Assembly: GCA_037445555.1 (NCBI GenBank)
Contig: JBBIKG010000014.1
Span: 15,889 to 79,888, forward strand
Direction of reading: 5' to 3'
Source of the DNA: JAAYJT01 sp037445555
Lineage (GTDB): Bacteria; Bacteroidota; Bacteroidia; Bacteroidales; JAAYJT01
Length of the DNA stretch: 64,000 nt
This document shows positions 27,797 to 35,916 of the stretch, in pieces. The notes under the pieces were generated by a model, which saw nothing but the letters and a program-made list of their open reading frames with translations, had not been told where the DNA came from and did not search any database. The position numbers and the translations under genes were made by a program. Within the stretch, counting starts at the first letter, position 1. The number at the start of each line of letters is the position of its first letter.

Positions 27797-28339
27797 CTAA
27801 GGAAGTAACTTCTGGTCACGATTCAGAATATTCACTAAGCGTGCGTCATTGCGACGATCTGGCAGGGGTTGCCCGCTGATCGCCCCTGGGTAGCCCAGTT
27901 GGATTGGTAACCGTTTGCTCCAACAAACGCGCATGGGATCGGCCACAGTCCAGTTGCAGCTCATGGAGGAATACCCAGGCCAGAAATAGGCGGAATATAC
28001 CAGTTCATCGTTGGCTACCACAGCGAAAGCAACACCGGAAACCGACATAGGCAGATCGCAAATGGCTTTACAAGCCCTATCTGAAAGTTCAAAGGTGCAG
28101 GTCTTAGCATCGTAGCCTATGATGTCCTTGTAAGCTACAATGGGCTTGGATTGCAGCACTATCTTCGACTCATCAATCTGACAAAAACCATTTACACGGT
28201 CGTAGGACTTGAGCAGATAAAATTCCACCTCGCCACACACTTCGCCTTCGCATCGTGGCTTCAAACAAGAGTGTAGTATGCATAGCTTCGCCACAAGCAT
28301 AAGGAGGACTGGTATTTTTCTGGTATTATTAATCATCAT
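27797..28339 (-). CDS. Cysteine-rich hypothetical lipoprotein
   Basis: I start this gene at ATG 28339, giving 180 residues, because the N-terminal helix MMINNTRKIPVLLMLVAKLC then reads as a signal peptide with the lipobox-like LHSC. The mature part has eight more cysteines (in PRC, EVC, GFC, KTC, RAC, AIC, MSC and RVC), enough for four disulfides outside the cytoplasm. A central motif YDAKTCTFELSDRACKAIC and an aromatic stretch (YSAYFWPGYSSMSCNWTV) follow. I do not recognise the family. It is convergent with the polyferredoxin gene and has no operon partner. Confidence 0.6.
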   Translation of the reverse strand: MMINNTRKIPVLLMLVAKLCILHSCLKPRCEGEVCGEVEFYLLKSYDRVNGFCQIDESKIVLQSKPIVAYKDIIGYDAKTCTFELSDRACKAICDLPMSVSGVAFAVVANDELVYSAYFWPGYSSMSCNWTVADPMRVCWSKRLPIQLGYPGAISGQPLPDRRNDARLVNILNRDQKLLP

Positions 28340-28507
28340 AGCAGGTCGTGATAATAATTTCCATTCATACAAACCAAAAATATTAGGGCAAATTTAGAAC
28401 AATCTTTTTGGTTTGCAATTGGATGAGATATGTTTGATTTAGTTTCCCCGGAAGGTGTGTTGCTGGAGAATGTTAAAGTTTTTATCGAACAAGTCCGGAG
28501 AATTTAT

Positions 28508-28515
28508 TATCTTTG
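28508..28515 (+). promoter_or_regulatory. Bacteroidota-type -7 element for the tRNA-Val pair
   Basis: TATCTTTG fits TAnnTTTG and ends 11 bases before the first base of tRNA-Val(GAC), a normal spacing for a short-leader tRNA transcript. Confidence 0.6.
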
Positions 28516-28526
28516 TCGCCTTTATT

Positions 28527-28601
28527 GAGATATTAGCTCAGTTGGTTTAGAGCGCTTGCTTGACAGGCAAGAGGTCACTGGTTCGAACCCAGTATATCTC
28601 A
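28527..28601 (+). tRNA. tRNA-Val (anticodon GAC)
   Basis: A complete cloverleaf of 75 bases: acceptor GAGATAT with ATATCTC, discriminator A, D-arm with GG in the loop, anticodon stem CTTGC/GCAAG, loop TTGACAG giving GAC, and T-loop TTCGAAC. The CCA end is not encoded. A second tRNA-Val follows 12 bases later. Confidence 0.93.
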
Positions 28602-28613
28602 CTCCGATTTGCA

Positions 28614-28688
28614 GGGATATTAGCTCAGCAGGTTTAGAGCGGCGTCTTCACAGGGCGAAGGTCACTGGTTCGAATCCAGTATATCCCA
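28614..28688 (+). tRNA. tRNA-Val (anticodon CAC), tandem diverged copy
   Basis: The acceptor GGGATAT/ATATCCC pairs fully, and the T-arm is nearly the same as in the first copy. The loop TTCACAG gives CAC, which would read GUG. The anticodon stem GCGTC/GGCGA has a G-A mismatch at the top and a T-G wobble. It may be a functional isoacceptor or a copy under decay. CCA is not encoded. Confidence 0.75.
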
Positions 28689-29025
28689 CTCCGGTCATGG
28701 GGGTCCGCATCTCAGCAGCATCCTGATTCCAGAGGTATTTTCCCCGCACATTTTTATGCGATTCTGTTTTTTGTTCAACACGACCCTGACACCCATTTCG
28801 AAGGTGAAAGTCACATGTTCTTTGCCTGACTGCCACACACAGGCAGGTAAAACAACATTTCTTATTCGGGAATTTCTCATAGTCCTGGTGAATTAAAGTG
28901 TCGCCGCCGCCATATCCATCCAACTCATTCTTTGACCGCTCTGCGCCTGAACGGTCTATAACCTGTATTTATTCCGACCTGTTATAAAACCGTTCCACCC
29001 AACCTGCAGTTTTTCTTCATTTTTA
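28689..29025. other. Intergenic region, nothing recognised
   Basis: No credible gene is seen. An apparent minus-strand frame here runs through the second tRNA and ends in the GFEPVTFAL-type peptide that tRNA antisense commonly produces, so I treat it as spurious. Confidence 0.5.
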
Positions 29026-29033
29026 TACCTTTG
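29026..29033 (+). promoter_or_regulatory. Bacteroidota-type -7 element for the DPP-IV gene
   Basis: TACCTTTG fits TAnnTTTG, 35 bases upstream of the ATG at 29069. Confidence 0.55.
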
Positions 29034-29068
29034 ACGTTCCTGGAATAGAACCATCTCATTACATCACT

Positions 29069-31249
29069 ATGAAGATTCTACATTCATTCATCAGCTTCCT
29101 CATCCTGCTTGGTGTCAGCAGCCTTCACTCACAAGAACCTGTCAAAACCCTCACCCTTGACGACATCTATCGTGGCAACCGCTTCAGTGCCCGCACCGTG
29201 CGCGGCCTTGAGTCGCTCAACGATGGCCAGCATTATACCTTGCTTGAGCGTGATTCGATCAATACTTATCGCTTTGATAATGGCCAGAGGGTGGCCACTA
29301 TGTTCGCTCCCGGATTAATCAAATTGCCAGATGGAAAAAAGCCCAGTATTGATAGTTACCAGTTCAGTGCAAATGAACAACGCATCCTCCTGTCGGCCGA
29401 TACAGAACCAATCTACAGATACAGCAGGCAATCAACCAACTATGTGTTTGATATCAGGTCAGGCCGTATATACGATGTTAGCCCCAACGGAAAACAACGC
29501 CTGGCTGAACTGTCGCCCGATGGATCAAAAGTTGCCTTTGTTCGCGGAAACAATCTGTTTATATCCTTCCTTGATGAAGGACGTGAGCTTCAAATAACCT
29601 TTGATGGGCTTGAACGCCAATTTATAAACGGGACCACCGACTGGGTGTACGAAGAAGAATTTGGAATAACCAAAGGCTTTCAGTGGTCACCTGACGGAAG
29701 TCATATCGCTTACCTGCGGTTCGATGAGAGCCATGTCAGGGAATTCTTTCTCACCACCTACGGCTCATTGTATCCCGGACAACACAGGTACAAATATCCG
29801 AAGGCCGGGGAGGCCAATTCTATAGTTACATTGCAGGTGTATAACCTGGCCACTGGAAACACCTCACGAATTGACACCGGTCCTGAAACCGATCAATATA
29901 TCCCAAGATTCCAATGGACCCGAAACCCGGGCGTGCTTTCGTTTCAGAGACTGAACCGACACCAGAACCACCTTGAAATTCTCCTGGCAGATATCAGCAC
30001 CAGGCAAATTCGATTGCTGTACGAGGAAAAAGATAAATATTATATCTCCATCACCCACGACCTCACCTTTCTTGATGACGGCAAACACTTTATCATCACC
30101 AGCGAACGCGATGGATACAATCACATTTATTTATGCGATATATATGGTCGCCTGGTAAAAAAACTAACCCAAGGCCCGTGGGAAGTTACCGCATTGTTAG
30201 GTGTTGATCAAAAAAATAGCTATGTGTACTACCAGGCGGCTAAACAGTCACCCCTTTACCGCGAAGTGTATCGGGTTGGGTTCAATGGACGGGGCGATGT
30301 GCCCATTACCAATGCACTCGGAACAAGTACAATGCGCTTCAGCAAAACCTTTGATTATGCCGTACTGAACTTCAGTACGGCTAACACTCCGCCCCGGACA
30401 AGCGTTGTAAAAGGCAATGGGTTGCTAGTCAGACACCTTCAGCAAAACGAGCAACTCAGCACACTGGCAAAAGAATATCGCCTCAGCAAGATGGAGTTTT
30501 TTACCATTACAAATTCCGAAGGGGCTATTTTGAATGCCTCTATGTTAAAACCTTATGATTTTGATGCGTCAAAAAAATATCCCGTGCTGATGTATGTGTA
30601 CGGCGGGCCGGGATCACAAACCGTACGCGATGCATGGGGGGGCGCCACCAACCTGTGGTTTCATTTGCTTACTCAAAAAGGCTATATCGTAGTTGCTGTT
30701 GACAACCGGGGTACGGGCTACAGGGGTGCAGAGTTTAAAAAAATGACCTACCTGCAGCTTGGAAAATACGAGACGATCGATCAGATAGAAGCTGCACAAC
30801 ACCTTGCCTCCTTGCCTTATGTGGATGGCAACCGCATTGGAGTATATGGATGGAGTTATGGCGGATACATGGCACTACTCTGTATGACCAAGGGCGCCGA
30901 GGTTTTCAGGGCGGGTATTGCCGTTGCGCCGGTATCCAACTGGAAACACTATGACAATATTTACACTGAACGTTACATGCGCACCCCGGCCGAAAACCCT
31001 GAAGGCTACGAACAAAACTCCCCGGTTAATCATGCCGCAAATCTCAAAGGAAAGCTACTCATAGCCCATGGCACTGGTGACGATAATGTGCATATAGAAA
31101 ACAGCATTGATATGATCGACGCCTTGATTGCCAACAATGTACAGTACAATATGCTGTTTTATCCTAACCGAGACCACGGCATCAACAGTGGCAATGCCCG
31201 CATACATCTTTTTACAGCACTAACCAGCTTTATCCTCACCGAGCTCTGA
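29069..31249 (+). CDS. Dipeptidyl peptidase IV family serine peptidase (S9)
   Basis: The 726-residue exported peptidase has a signal peptide ending near LHSQ. An N-terminal eight-bladed propeller (about residues 40-470) includes the double-glutamate region DWVYEEEFG (191-199) that binds the substrate amino terminus. A C-terminal alpha/beta-hydrolase domain follows, with catalytic Ser596 in GWSYGGY, Asp671 or Asp672 in GTGDDNVH and His703 in NRDHGI. It should release Xaa-Pro or Xaa-Ala dipeptides from peptides in the periplasm. Length and motifs are those of the Bacteroidota DPP-IV group. A methyltransferase gene follows 49 bases later. Confidence 0.93.
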   Translation: MKILHSFISFLILLGVSSLHSQEPVKTLTLDDIYRGNRFSARTVRGLESLNDGQHYTLLERDSINTYRFDNGQRVATMFAPGLIKLPDGKKPSIDSYQFSANEQRILLSADTEPIYRYSRQSTNYVFDIRSGRIYDVSPNGKQRLAELSPDGSKVAFVRGNNLFISFLDEGRELQITFDGLERQFINGTTDWVYEEEFGITKGFQWSPDGSHIAYLRFDESHVREFFLTTYGSLYPGQHRYKYPKAGEANSIVTLQVYNLATGNTSRIDTGPETDQYIPRFQWTRNPGVLSFQRLNRHQNHLEILLADISTRQIRLLYEEKDKYYISITHDLTFLDDGKHFIITSERDGYNHIYLCDIYGRLVKKLTQGPWEVTALLGVDQKNSYVYYQAAKQSPLYREVYRVGFNGRGDVPITNALGTSTMRFSKTFDYAVLNFSTANTPPRTSVVKGNGLLVRHLQQNEQLSTLAKEYRLSKMEFFTITNSEGAILNASMLKPYDFDASKKYPVLMYVYGGPGSQTVRDAWGGATNLWFHLLTQKGYIVVAVDNRGTGYRGAEFKKMTYLQLGKYETIDQIEAAQHLASLPYVDGNRIGVYGWSYGGYMALLCMTKGAEVFRAGIAVAPVSNWKHYDNIYTERYMRTPAENPEGYEQNSPVNHAANLKGKLLIAHGTGDDNVHIENSIDMIDALIANNVQYNMLFYPNRDHGINSGNARIHLFTALTSFILTEL

Positions 31250-31298
31250 GATGTGGCAGGCTCAGATTTTTTAAATTCCGACATAAATATTTGCTCTG

Positions 31299-32075
31299 AT
31301 GAAAGACAAACCTTGGTACGAAAAGTTATTTGAGAATTATGCCCGCGGCTATGACCAGGAGCCTTTTACGTTTGGCACCCTCGGCGAATGCGATTTTATT
31401 GAACAGGAAATCCTGCACGATAAAACACTACGCATTCTTGATATAGGTTGCGGCACAGGCCGGCACAGCATAGAGCTGGCAAAACGTGGCTATCGTGTTA
31501 CGGGTATCGATCTCTCACAGGCGCAGCTAAACATGGCTGTCACCAAAGCATCCCAGCAAAATGTGGAGGTGGAATTTTTACAATGCGATGCCCGCCACAT
31601 GCCATTCCATCAGGAGTTTGACCTGGCCATCATGCTGTGTGAAGGAGGTTTTTCGTTGATGGAAACCGATGAAATGAACTTTCAGATACTGCAACAGGCA
31701 GCCCGGGCAATCAAACCGGGCAGTAAGTTCATTTTTACAACTCTCAATGGCCTTTTTCCATTGTTTCATTCGGTGCAGGAATTTATGGACGCCGAAAATC
31801 ATGCCGATGGCACTTCTTACAACCAGCATAATTTCGACCTGATGACTTTCCGTATGCACGATGTAACCAAAATTACTGACGATGACGGTAACGTTTTGTC
31901 GCTTGATTGCACCGAAAGGTTTTATGTTCCGACCGAAATTACATGGCTGTTAAAATCTCTGGATTTTAGTACTGTCGATATTTTTGGAGCTAGGCTTGGA
32001 GCTTTCAGCCGCCATCATTCGCTGGCTACCAGCGATTTCGAAATGCTTGTTGTCGCTCAAAAACATATAGGCTAG
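31299..32075 (+). CDS. Class I SAM-dependent methyltransferase
   Basis: The 258-residue protein has the SAM-binding motif ILDIGCGTGRHS (46-57), the acidic loop GIDLSQAQL and the post-motif DARHMPF. The substrate is not readable; the acceptor domain in the second half (TERFYVPTEITWLLKSLDF) is typical of small-molecule methyltransferases. It follows the DPP-IV gene by 49 bases and probably shares its transcript. The next gene, rpsU, has its own promoter. Confidence 0.8.
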   Translation: MKDKPWYEKLFENYARGYDQEPFTFGTLGECDFIEQEILHDKTLRILDIGCGTGRHSIELAKRGYRVTGIDLSQAQLNMAVTKASQQNVEVEFLQCDARHMPFHQEFDLAIMLCEGGFSLMETDEMNFQILQQAARAIKPGSKFIFTTLNGLFPLFHSVQEFMDAENHADGTSYNQHNFDLMTFRMHDVTKITDDDGNVLSLDCTERFYVPTEITWLLKSLDFSTVDIFGARLGAFSRHHSLATSDFEMLVVAQKHIG

Positions 32076-32102
32076 TTGGAGTAATTTTTTTTTTACGTTT
32101 AC

Positions 32103-32134
32103 TTGCAACGTGTCGTAATAAAATCATACCTTTG
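32103..32134 (+). promoter_or_regulatory. Promoter of rpsU
   Basis: A TTG at 32103-32105 lies 21 bases before TACCTTTG at 32127-32134, matching both elements of the Bacteroidota promoter. The transcript would start near 32140. Confidence 0.7.
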
Positions 32135-32172
32135 CAGCCCAAAATAAATCACAGGAAGGAAAACTGTAAACT

Positions 32173-32364
32173 ATGATCATTGTACCAGTAAAAGAAGGCG
32201 AAAGCATCGACAAAGCTTTAAAAAAGCTCAAACGTAAATTTGAAAAAACCGGCGTCGTTAGGGAACTTCGTGAAAGGCAAAAATTTACCAAACCTTCGAT
32301 TATCAAGCGCGAAGAACGGCTCAAGGCTATTTACGTTCAGCAATTGCAGAGCGACAACGCCTAA
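32173..32364 (+). CDS. rpsU: 30S ribosomal protein S21
   Basis: The 63-residue basic protein begins MIIVPVKEGESIDKALKKLK and has the arginine/lysine-rich S21 helix after FEKTGVVRELRERQ. S21 joins the 30S subunit near the mRNA exit. An AGGAAGG purine stretch lies about 14 bases upstream of the ATG, which is unusual because Bacteroidota often lack Shine-Dalgarno sequences. It heads a run toward the recombinase and hibernation factor genes. Confidence 0.95.
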   Translation: MIIVPVKEGESIDKALKKLKRKFEKTGVVRELRERQKFTKPSIIKREERLKAIYVQQLQSDNA

Positions 32365-32489
32365 AAATATTCCTTTCTGCGCCTGCACTTTCTTCCCGAT
32401 AAATTTGTTTTTCGGGCAATAAGGTTGTAACTTTAACCGTTCATATTGTTTCTGATACGCCTCAGGAAGGTTTGAAGTTATTACGCAGT

Positions 32490-33374
32490 ATGGTGGTTGA
32501 AGGCTTCCTTTCTTATCTCACTTCCGAAAAGCATTATTCGCTTCACACGATCAAAGCGTACAAAACTGACCTGAGTCAGTTCCAGGTCTTTTTTGCAGGG
32601 GATAGCATCGATGATGGGCTTGTCAAGGCCGATCACCGGGCTATCAGGGCTTGGCTGGCATCACGTGTCGATCAGGGAGACAGCGCAAGGTCGGTAAGAC
32701 GCAAGCTGACATGTCTCCGGCGATTCTACAACTACCTGTATGTACAGCAGCTGGTTGCCCAGAACCCTTGTGATAAGGTGGTTTCGCCCAAGCTTCCGAA
32801 ACGACTGCCTGATTTTATTGACAACACTTCCATCCGGCGGCTGTTTGATGAGGTCGATTTTGACGAAGGGTTTCCGGGTTTCCGCAACCGGATGGTTGTC
32901 GAGATACTGTTCGGTACTGGTATGCGTGTTGCCGAACTGATTGCTCTAAAAGAAAGTGATATTGACTTCTACGATTCACAACTGCGGGTAACAGGCAAAC
33001 GCAATAAGCAACGCCTGATACCCCTTGGACCATATCTGGCCGGGTTAATCAAAGATTATTCAACACTAAAACGAAAGGAGGTACCAAAACTGGAGGAGGA
33101 CTTCCTCATTGTTACCAATAAGGGCCGTAAGGCCTATCCCCTGTTGATCTACAGAATCGTGAGGCAAAGCTTGTCTAAGGTTACCACGAAGTCCCGGTGC
33201 AGCCCGCATGTGCTCAGGCATACCTTTGCCACCGTTTTACTCGAAAACGGAGCCGATCTGAACTCAATCAAGGAGCTGCTGGGTCATGCCAACCTTGCAG
33301 CCACCCAGGTGTATACCCACAACACCGTTGGCAGATTAAAAAAGATTTATCAACAAGCTCATCCTAAAGCTTAA
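32490..33374 (+). CDS. Xer-type tyrosine recombinase
   Basis: The 294-residue protein has a SAM-like N-terminal core-binding domain and the catalytic domain with Arg146 (GTGMRVAELIAL), Lys170, His240 and Arg243 (PHVLRHTFAT), His266 (LLGHANLA) and the nucleophile Tyr275 (TQVYTH). All catalytic residues are present. The length is that of XerC/XerD, which resolve chromosome dimers at dif. I chose ATG 32490; an in-frame TTG at 32472 would add six residues. Its place between rpsU and the hibernation factor suggests a housekeeping Xer rather than a mobile-element integrase. XerC versus XerD cannot be decided here. Confidence 0.88.
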   Translation: MVVEGFLSYLTSEKHYSLHTIKAYKTDLSQFQVFFAGDSIDDGLVKADHRAIRAWLASRVDQGDSARSVRRKLTCLRRFYNYLYVQQLVAQNPCDKVVSPKLPKRLPDFIDNTSIRRLFDEVDFDEGFPGFRNRMVVEILFGTGMRVAELIALKESDIDFYDSQLRVTGKRNKQRLIPLGPYLAGLIKDYSTLKRKEVPKLEEDFLIVTNKGRKAYPLLIYRIVRQSLSKVTTKSRCSPHVLRHTFATVLLENGADLNSIKELLGHANLAATQVYTHNTVGRLKKIYQQAHPKA

Positions 33375-33391
33375 TTTAATGGAGGAACACT

Positions 33392-33691
33392 ATGAAGATT
33401 AACATTACATCGGTACGATTTAAATCCGACTCAAAGCTCGATGATTTTATCAGGGAAAAGGTTGAGAAACTTTCCGGATTCTATGATGGAATCGTTTCTT
33501 CGGAAGTAACGCTTCGGCTCGACAACAACGACAAGCAGGAGAATAAACTGGCAGAAATAAAGTTGATGATACGAGGTAATGACCTCTTTGCAAAGAGGCA
33601 ATGCAAGACTTTTGAGGAAGCTGTTGATTTATCCGTTGATGCATTGCGCAAGCAACTGACCCGCTATAAGGAAAAAAACCGTCAGATATAA
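33392..33691 (+). CDS. raiA: Ribosome hibernation-promoting factor (HPF/RaiA short form)
   Basis: The 99-residue protein has the single S30AE/HPF domain (MKINITSVRFKSDSKLDDFI start; DLFAKRQCKTFEEAVDLSVDALRKQL). It lacks the long-HPF C-terminal domain. HPF binds the 30S subunit in stationary phase and stalls or dimerises ribosomes. A GGAGGA purine stretch lies eight bases before the ATG. It is 17 bases after the recombinase gene, so the two are probably cotranscribed, and it is followed by a terminator. Confidence 0.9.
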   Translation: MKINITSVRFKSDSKLDDFIREKVEKLSGFYDGIVSSEVTLRLDNNDKQENKLAEIKLMIRGNDLFAKRQCKTFEEAVDLSVDALRKQLTRYKEKNRQI

Positions 33692-33707
33692 AATTTTTTA
33701 GGATATT

Positions 33708-33739
33708 TTTGGTAGATTACAATAATGTTTTTACTTTTG
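33708..33739 (+). promoter_or_regulatory. Promoter of the tRNA-tuf operon
   Basis: TTTG at 33708-33711 is separated by 20 bases from TACTTTTG at 33732-33739, matching TTTG/TAnnTTTG. The -7 element overlaps the first base of the terminator hairpin that follows raiA, so the two signals are packed together. Confidence 0.6.
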
Positions 33740-33767
33740 CAGTCCTTTTTAAAGGGCTGCTTTTTTT
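33739..33767 (+). terminator. Rho-independent terminator after raiA
   Basis: GCAGTCC (33739-33745) pairs with GGGCTGC (33754-33760), including one T-G pair, around an 8-base loop, and is followed by seven T residues. Confidence 0.75.
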
Positions 33768-33863
33768 ACATCAGTTCGTTGACAGGAGACTAACAATTGC
33801 CCGCTTACGGCTGCTTATGAGTAGCCAGGCGCAAAAAACTGACGCAGAGAGAGATAGGATTAC

Positions 33864-33937
33864 GCCGATGTAGCTCAGTTGGCCAGAGCAGCTGATTTGT
33901 AATCAGCGGGTCGGGGGTTCGAATCCCTCTATCGGCT
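33864..33937 (+). tRNA. tRNA-Thr (anticodon TGT)
   Basis: Acceptor GCCGATG pairs with TATCGGC with one wobble. The anticodon stem GCTGA/TCAGC encloses TTTGTAA, giving TGT. Discriminator T; CCA not encoded. First of four tRNAs upstream of tuf. Confidence 0.93.
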
Positions 33938-33972
33938 CAGTTCTTTGAACATATTGAAAAATGGATATAGGC

Positions 33973-34054
33973 GGGGAGATACCAGAGCGGTCAAATGGGG
34001 CAGACTGTAAATCTGTTGGCTAAGCCTTCGGAGGTTCGAATCCTCCTCTCCCCA
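33973..34054 (+). tRNA. tRNA-Tyr (anticodon GTA)
   Basis: A class II tRNA of 82 bases with acceptor GGGGAGA/TCTCCCC. Its anticodon loop gives GTA, and it has a long variable arm and T-loop TTCGAAT. Discriminator A. Confidence 0.92.
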
Positions 34055-34069
34055 CATTATTCTATGTCA

Positions 34070-34142
34070 GCGGAAGTAGCTCATTTGGCAGAGCGAAAGC
34101 CTTCCAAGCTTTAGGTAGCGGGTTCGAGCCCCGTCTTCCGCT
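34070..34142 (+). tRNA. tRNA-Gly (anticodon TCC)
   Basis: Acceptor GCGGAAG/CTTCCGC is perfect. The anticodon stem AAAGC/GCTTT encloses CTTCCAA, giving TCC. Discriminator T. Confidence 0.93.
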
Positions 34143-34185
34143 CACAGATGCAACGAATAGTTGAATTCGTTGCAAAAATATATCA

Positions 34186-34257
34186 GCCGATGTAGCTCAG
34201 GGGTAGAGCACTTCCTTGGTAAGGAAGGGGTCACGAGTTCAAATCTCGTCATTGGCT
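34186..34257 (+). tRNA. tRNA-Thr (anticodon GGT)
   Basis: Acceptor GCCGATG/CATTGGC has one wobble. The anticodon stem CTTCC/GGAAG encloses TTGGTAA, giving GGT. It is the last tRNA before tuf and shares its first ten bases with the tRNA-Thr(TGT) of the same cluster. Confidence 0.93.
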
Positions 34258-34307
34258 CAAGGTTGAAATCCGAAACATCAATTCACTATTTGTAATTTTC
34301 ATTTGAT

Positions 34308-35495
34308 ATGGCAAAAGAAAAATTCTCACGTTCAAAACCCCACGTCAACGTTGGTACGATTGGCCACATTGACCACGGTAAAACCACCCTTACGGCTGCT
34401 ATCACCCTGATTCTTGCCGAAAAGGGTCTTTCAGAATTCAGGTCGTTCGATTCGATCGACAACGCCCCTGAAGAAAAAGAAAGAGGTATCACAATTAACA
34501 CCGCTCACGTTGAGTACCAGACTGAATCCCGGCACTATGCTCACGTCGACTGCCCCGGTCACGCCGACTACATTAAGAACATGGTAACTGGTGCTGCTCA
34601 GATGGACGGTGCTATCCTGGTAGTCGCCGCAACTGACGGCCCCATGCCTCAAACCCGCGAACACATCCTGCTGGCTCGCCAGGTGGGTGTTCCACGCCTC
34701 GTCGTTTTTATGAACAAGGTTGACCTGGTTGATGACGAAGAACTACTAGAGCTGGTTGAGATGGAAGTCCGCGACCTACTCACATTCTACGGCTTCGATG
34801 GCGATAACACCCCGGTCATCCGCGGATCGGCTCTCGGCGGGCTGAACAAAGAGCCTGTTTGGGTCGAAAAAATCATGGAACTTATGAAGGCTGTTGACGA
34901 ATACATTCCTCTGCCCGTGCGCGACCGCGACAAGCCCTTCCTGATGCCGATTGAAGACGTATTCTCGATCACCGGCCGTGGTACCGTTGCCACCGGCAGA
35001 ATTGAAACCGGTATCATCAAAGTAGGCGAGCAGGTTGATATCATCGGCCTTGGTGCTGAAAAACTTAAGTCTGTTGTAACCGGTGTTGAAATGTTCCGCA
35101 AGCTCCTTGATGAAGGCGAAGCCGGCGACAACGCAGGCCTGCTGCTGCGCGGCATCGATAAGGACGAAATCCGCCGTGGTATGGTAATCGCCAAGCCAGG
35201 TTCGATTAAACCTCACAAACATTTCAAAGCTCAGGTGTATATCCTGAAGAAAGAAGAAGGCGGACGCCACACCCCGTTCCACAACAAGTACCGTCCTCAG
35301 TTCTATTTCAGAACTACTGACGTTACCGGTGAAATTGTTCTTCCTGAAGGCGTTGAAATGGTTCTGCCTGGCGACAACCTGACAGTAACTGTTAACCTTC
35401 TGCACGAAATCGCCCTGAACCTCAACCTGCGTTTTGCTATCCGTGAGGGTGGCCGTACCGTGGGTGCCGGTCAGGTGATCGAAATCGTTGACTAA
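34308..35495 (+). CDS. tuf: Elongation factor Tu
   Basis: The 395-residue GTPase brings aminoacyl-tRNA to the ribosome. The G1 motif GHIDHGKT (19-26), RGIT in the effector loop, DCPGH, NKVD and the beta-barrel domains II and III are all present. The length is normal. Codon use is biased toward C-ending codons, as expected of a highly expressed gene. It lies 50 bases after tRNA-Thr(GGT), and tRNA-Trp follows, the Thr-Tyr-Gly-Thr-tuf-Trp-secE order widely seen in bacteria. Confidence 0.98.
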   Translation: MAKEKFSRSKPHVNVGTIGHIDHGKTTLTAAITLILAEKGLSEFRSFDSIDNAPEEKERGITINTAHVEYQTESRHYAHVDCPGHADYIKNMVTGAAQMDGAILVVAATDGPMPQTREHILLARQVGVPRLVVFMNKVDLVDDEELLELVEMEVRDLLTFYGFDGDNTPVIRGSALGGLNKEPVWVEKIMELMKAVDEYIPLPVRDRDKPFLMPIEDVFSITGRGTVATGRIETGIIKVGEQVDIIGLGAEKLKSVVTGVEMFRKLLDEGEAGDNAGLLLRGIDKDEIRRGMVIAKPGSIKPHKHFKAQVYILKKEEGGRHTPFHNKYRPQFYFRTTDVTGEIVLPEGVEMVLPGDNLTVTVNLLHEIALNLNLRFAIREGGRTVGAGQVIEIVD

Positions 35496-35567
35496 GAAAA
35501 ATAATGAGAGGCCATTGCAGTGAAATACCTGCATTGGCTGATCTTTTCAATAATAATGATAAGGCAA

Positions 35568-35640
35568 ACGGGTGTAGCTCAATTGGTAGAGTAGTGGTCT
35601 CCAAAACCATTGGCTGGGAGTTCGAGTCTCTCCACCCGTG
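35568..35640 (+). tRNA. tRNA-Trp (anticodon CCA)
   Basis: Acceptor ACGGGTG/CACCCGT is perfect. The anticodon loop CTCCAAA gives CCA. Discriminator G. It lies between tuf and secE, the usual position. Confidence 0.93.
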
Positions 35641-35655
35641 CAAAACGTTGATACT

Positions 35656-35853
35656 ATGGCAAAATTCAGCATTAAAGAATACGTCAGCGAAAGTTACGAT
35701 GAGCTGATGCATAAAGTTTCGTGGCCAACATGGAGTGAGCTGCAAAGCAGTGCTATGGTCGTATCCATTGCTTCCTTGATAATCGCTTTTGTCGTTTATC
35801 TGATGGATATGTCATTTCAAACAATTCTTGAACAGTTTTACAAGCTTGTTTGA
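35656..35853 (+). CDS. secE: Preprotein translocase subunit SecE
   Basis: The 65-residue protein has a short amphipathic region (ESYDELMHKVSWPTWSELQSS, with the conserved VSWPTW) and one transmembrane helix (about residues 36-52). It clamps SecY in the SecYEG channel. I chose ATG 35656, 16 bases after tRNA-Trp, rather than an upstream in-frame ATG that falls inside the tRNA. The single-helix form is the usual one outside Enterobacteria. Confidence 0.92.
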   Translation: MAKFSIKEYVSESYDELMHKVSWPTWSELQSSAMVVSIASLIIAFVVYLMDMSFQTILEQFYKLV

Positions 35854-35916
35854 TGAGCGCATTGCCTTACATCAACTATATGCAGGTATTAACTCTTTTC
35901 AATTTCATCAGTTAAC

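Noticed and set aside
28648..28923. Minus-strand frame ending in GFEPVTFAL-like peptide
   Set aside because: This is the common artefact of reading antisense through a tRNA T-arm.
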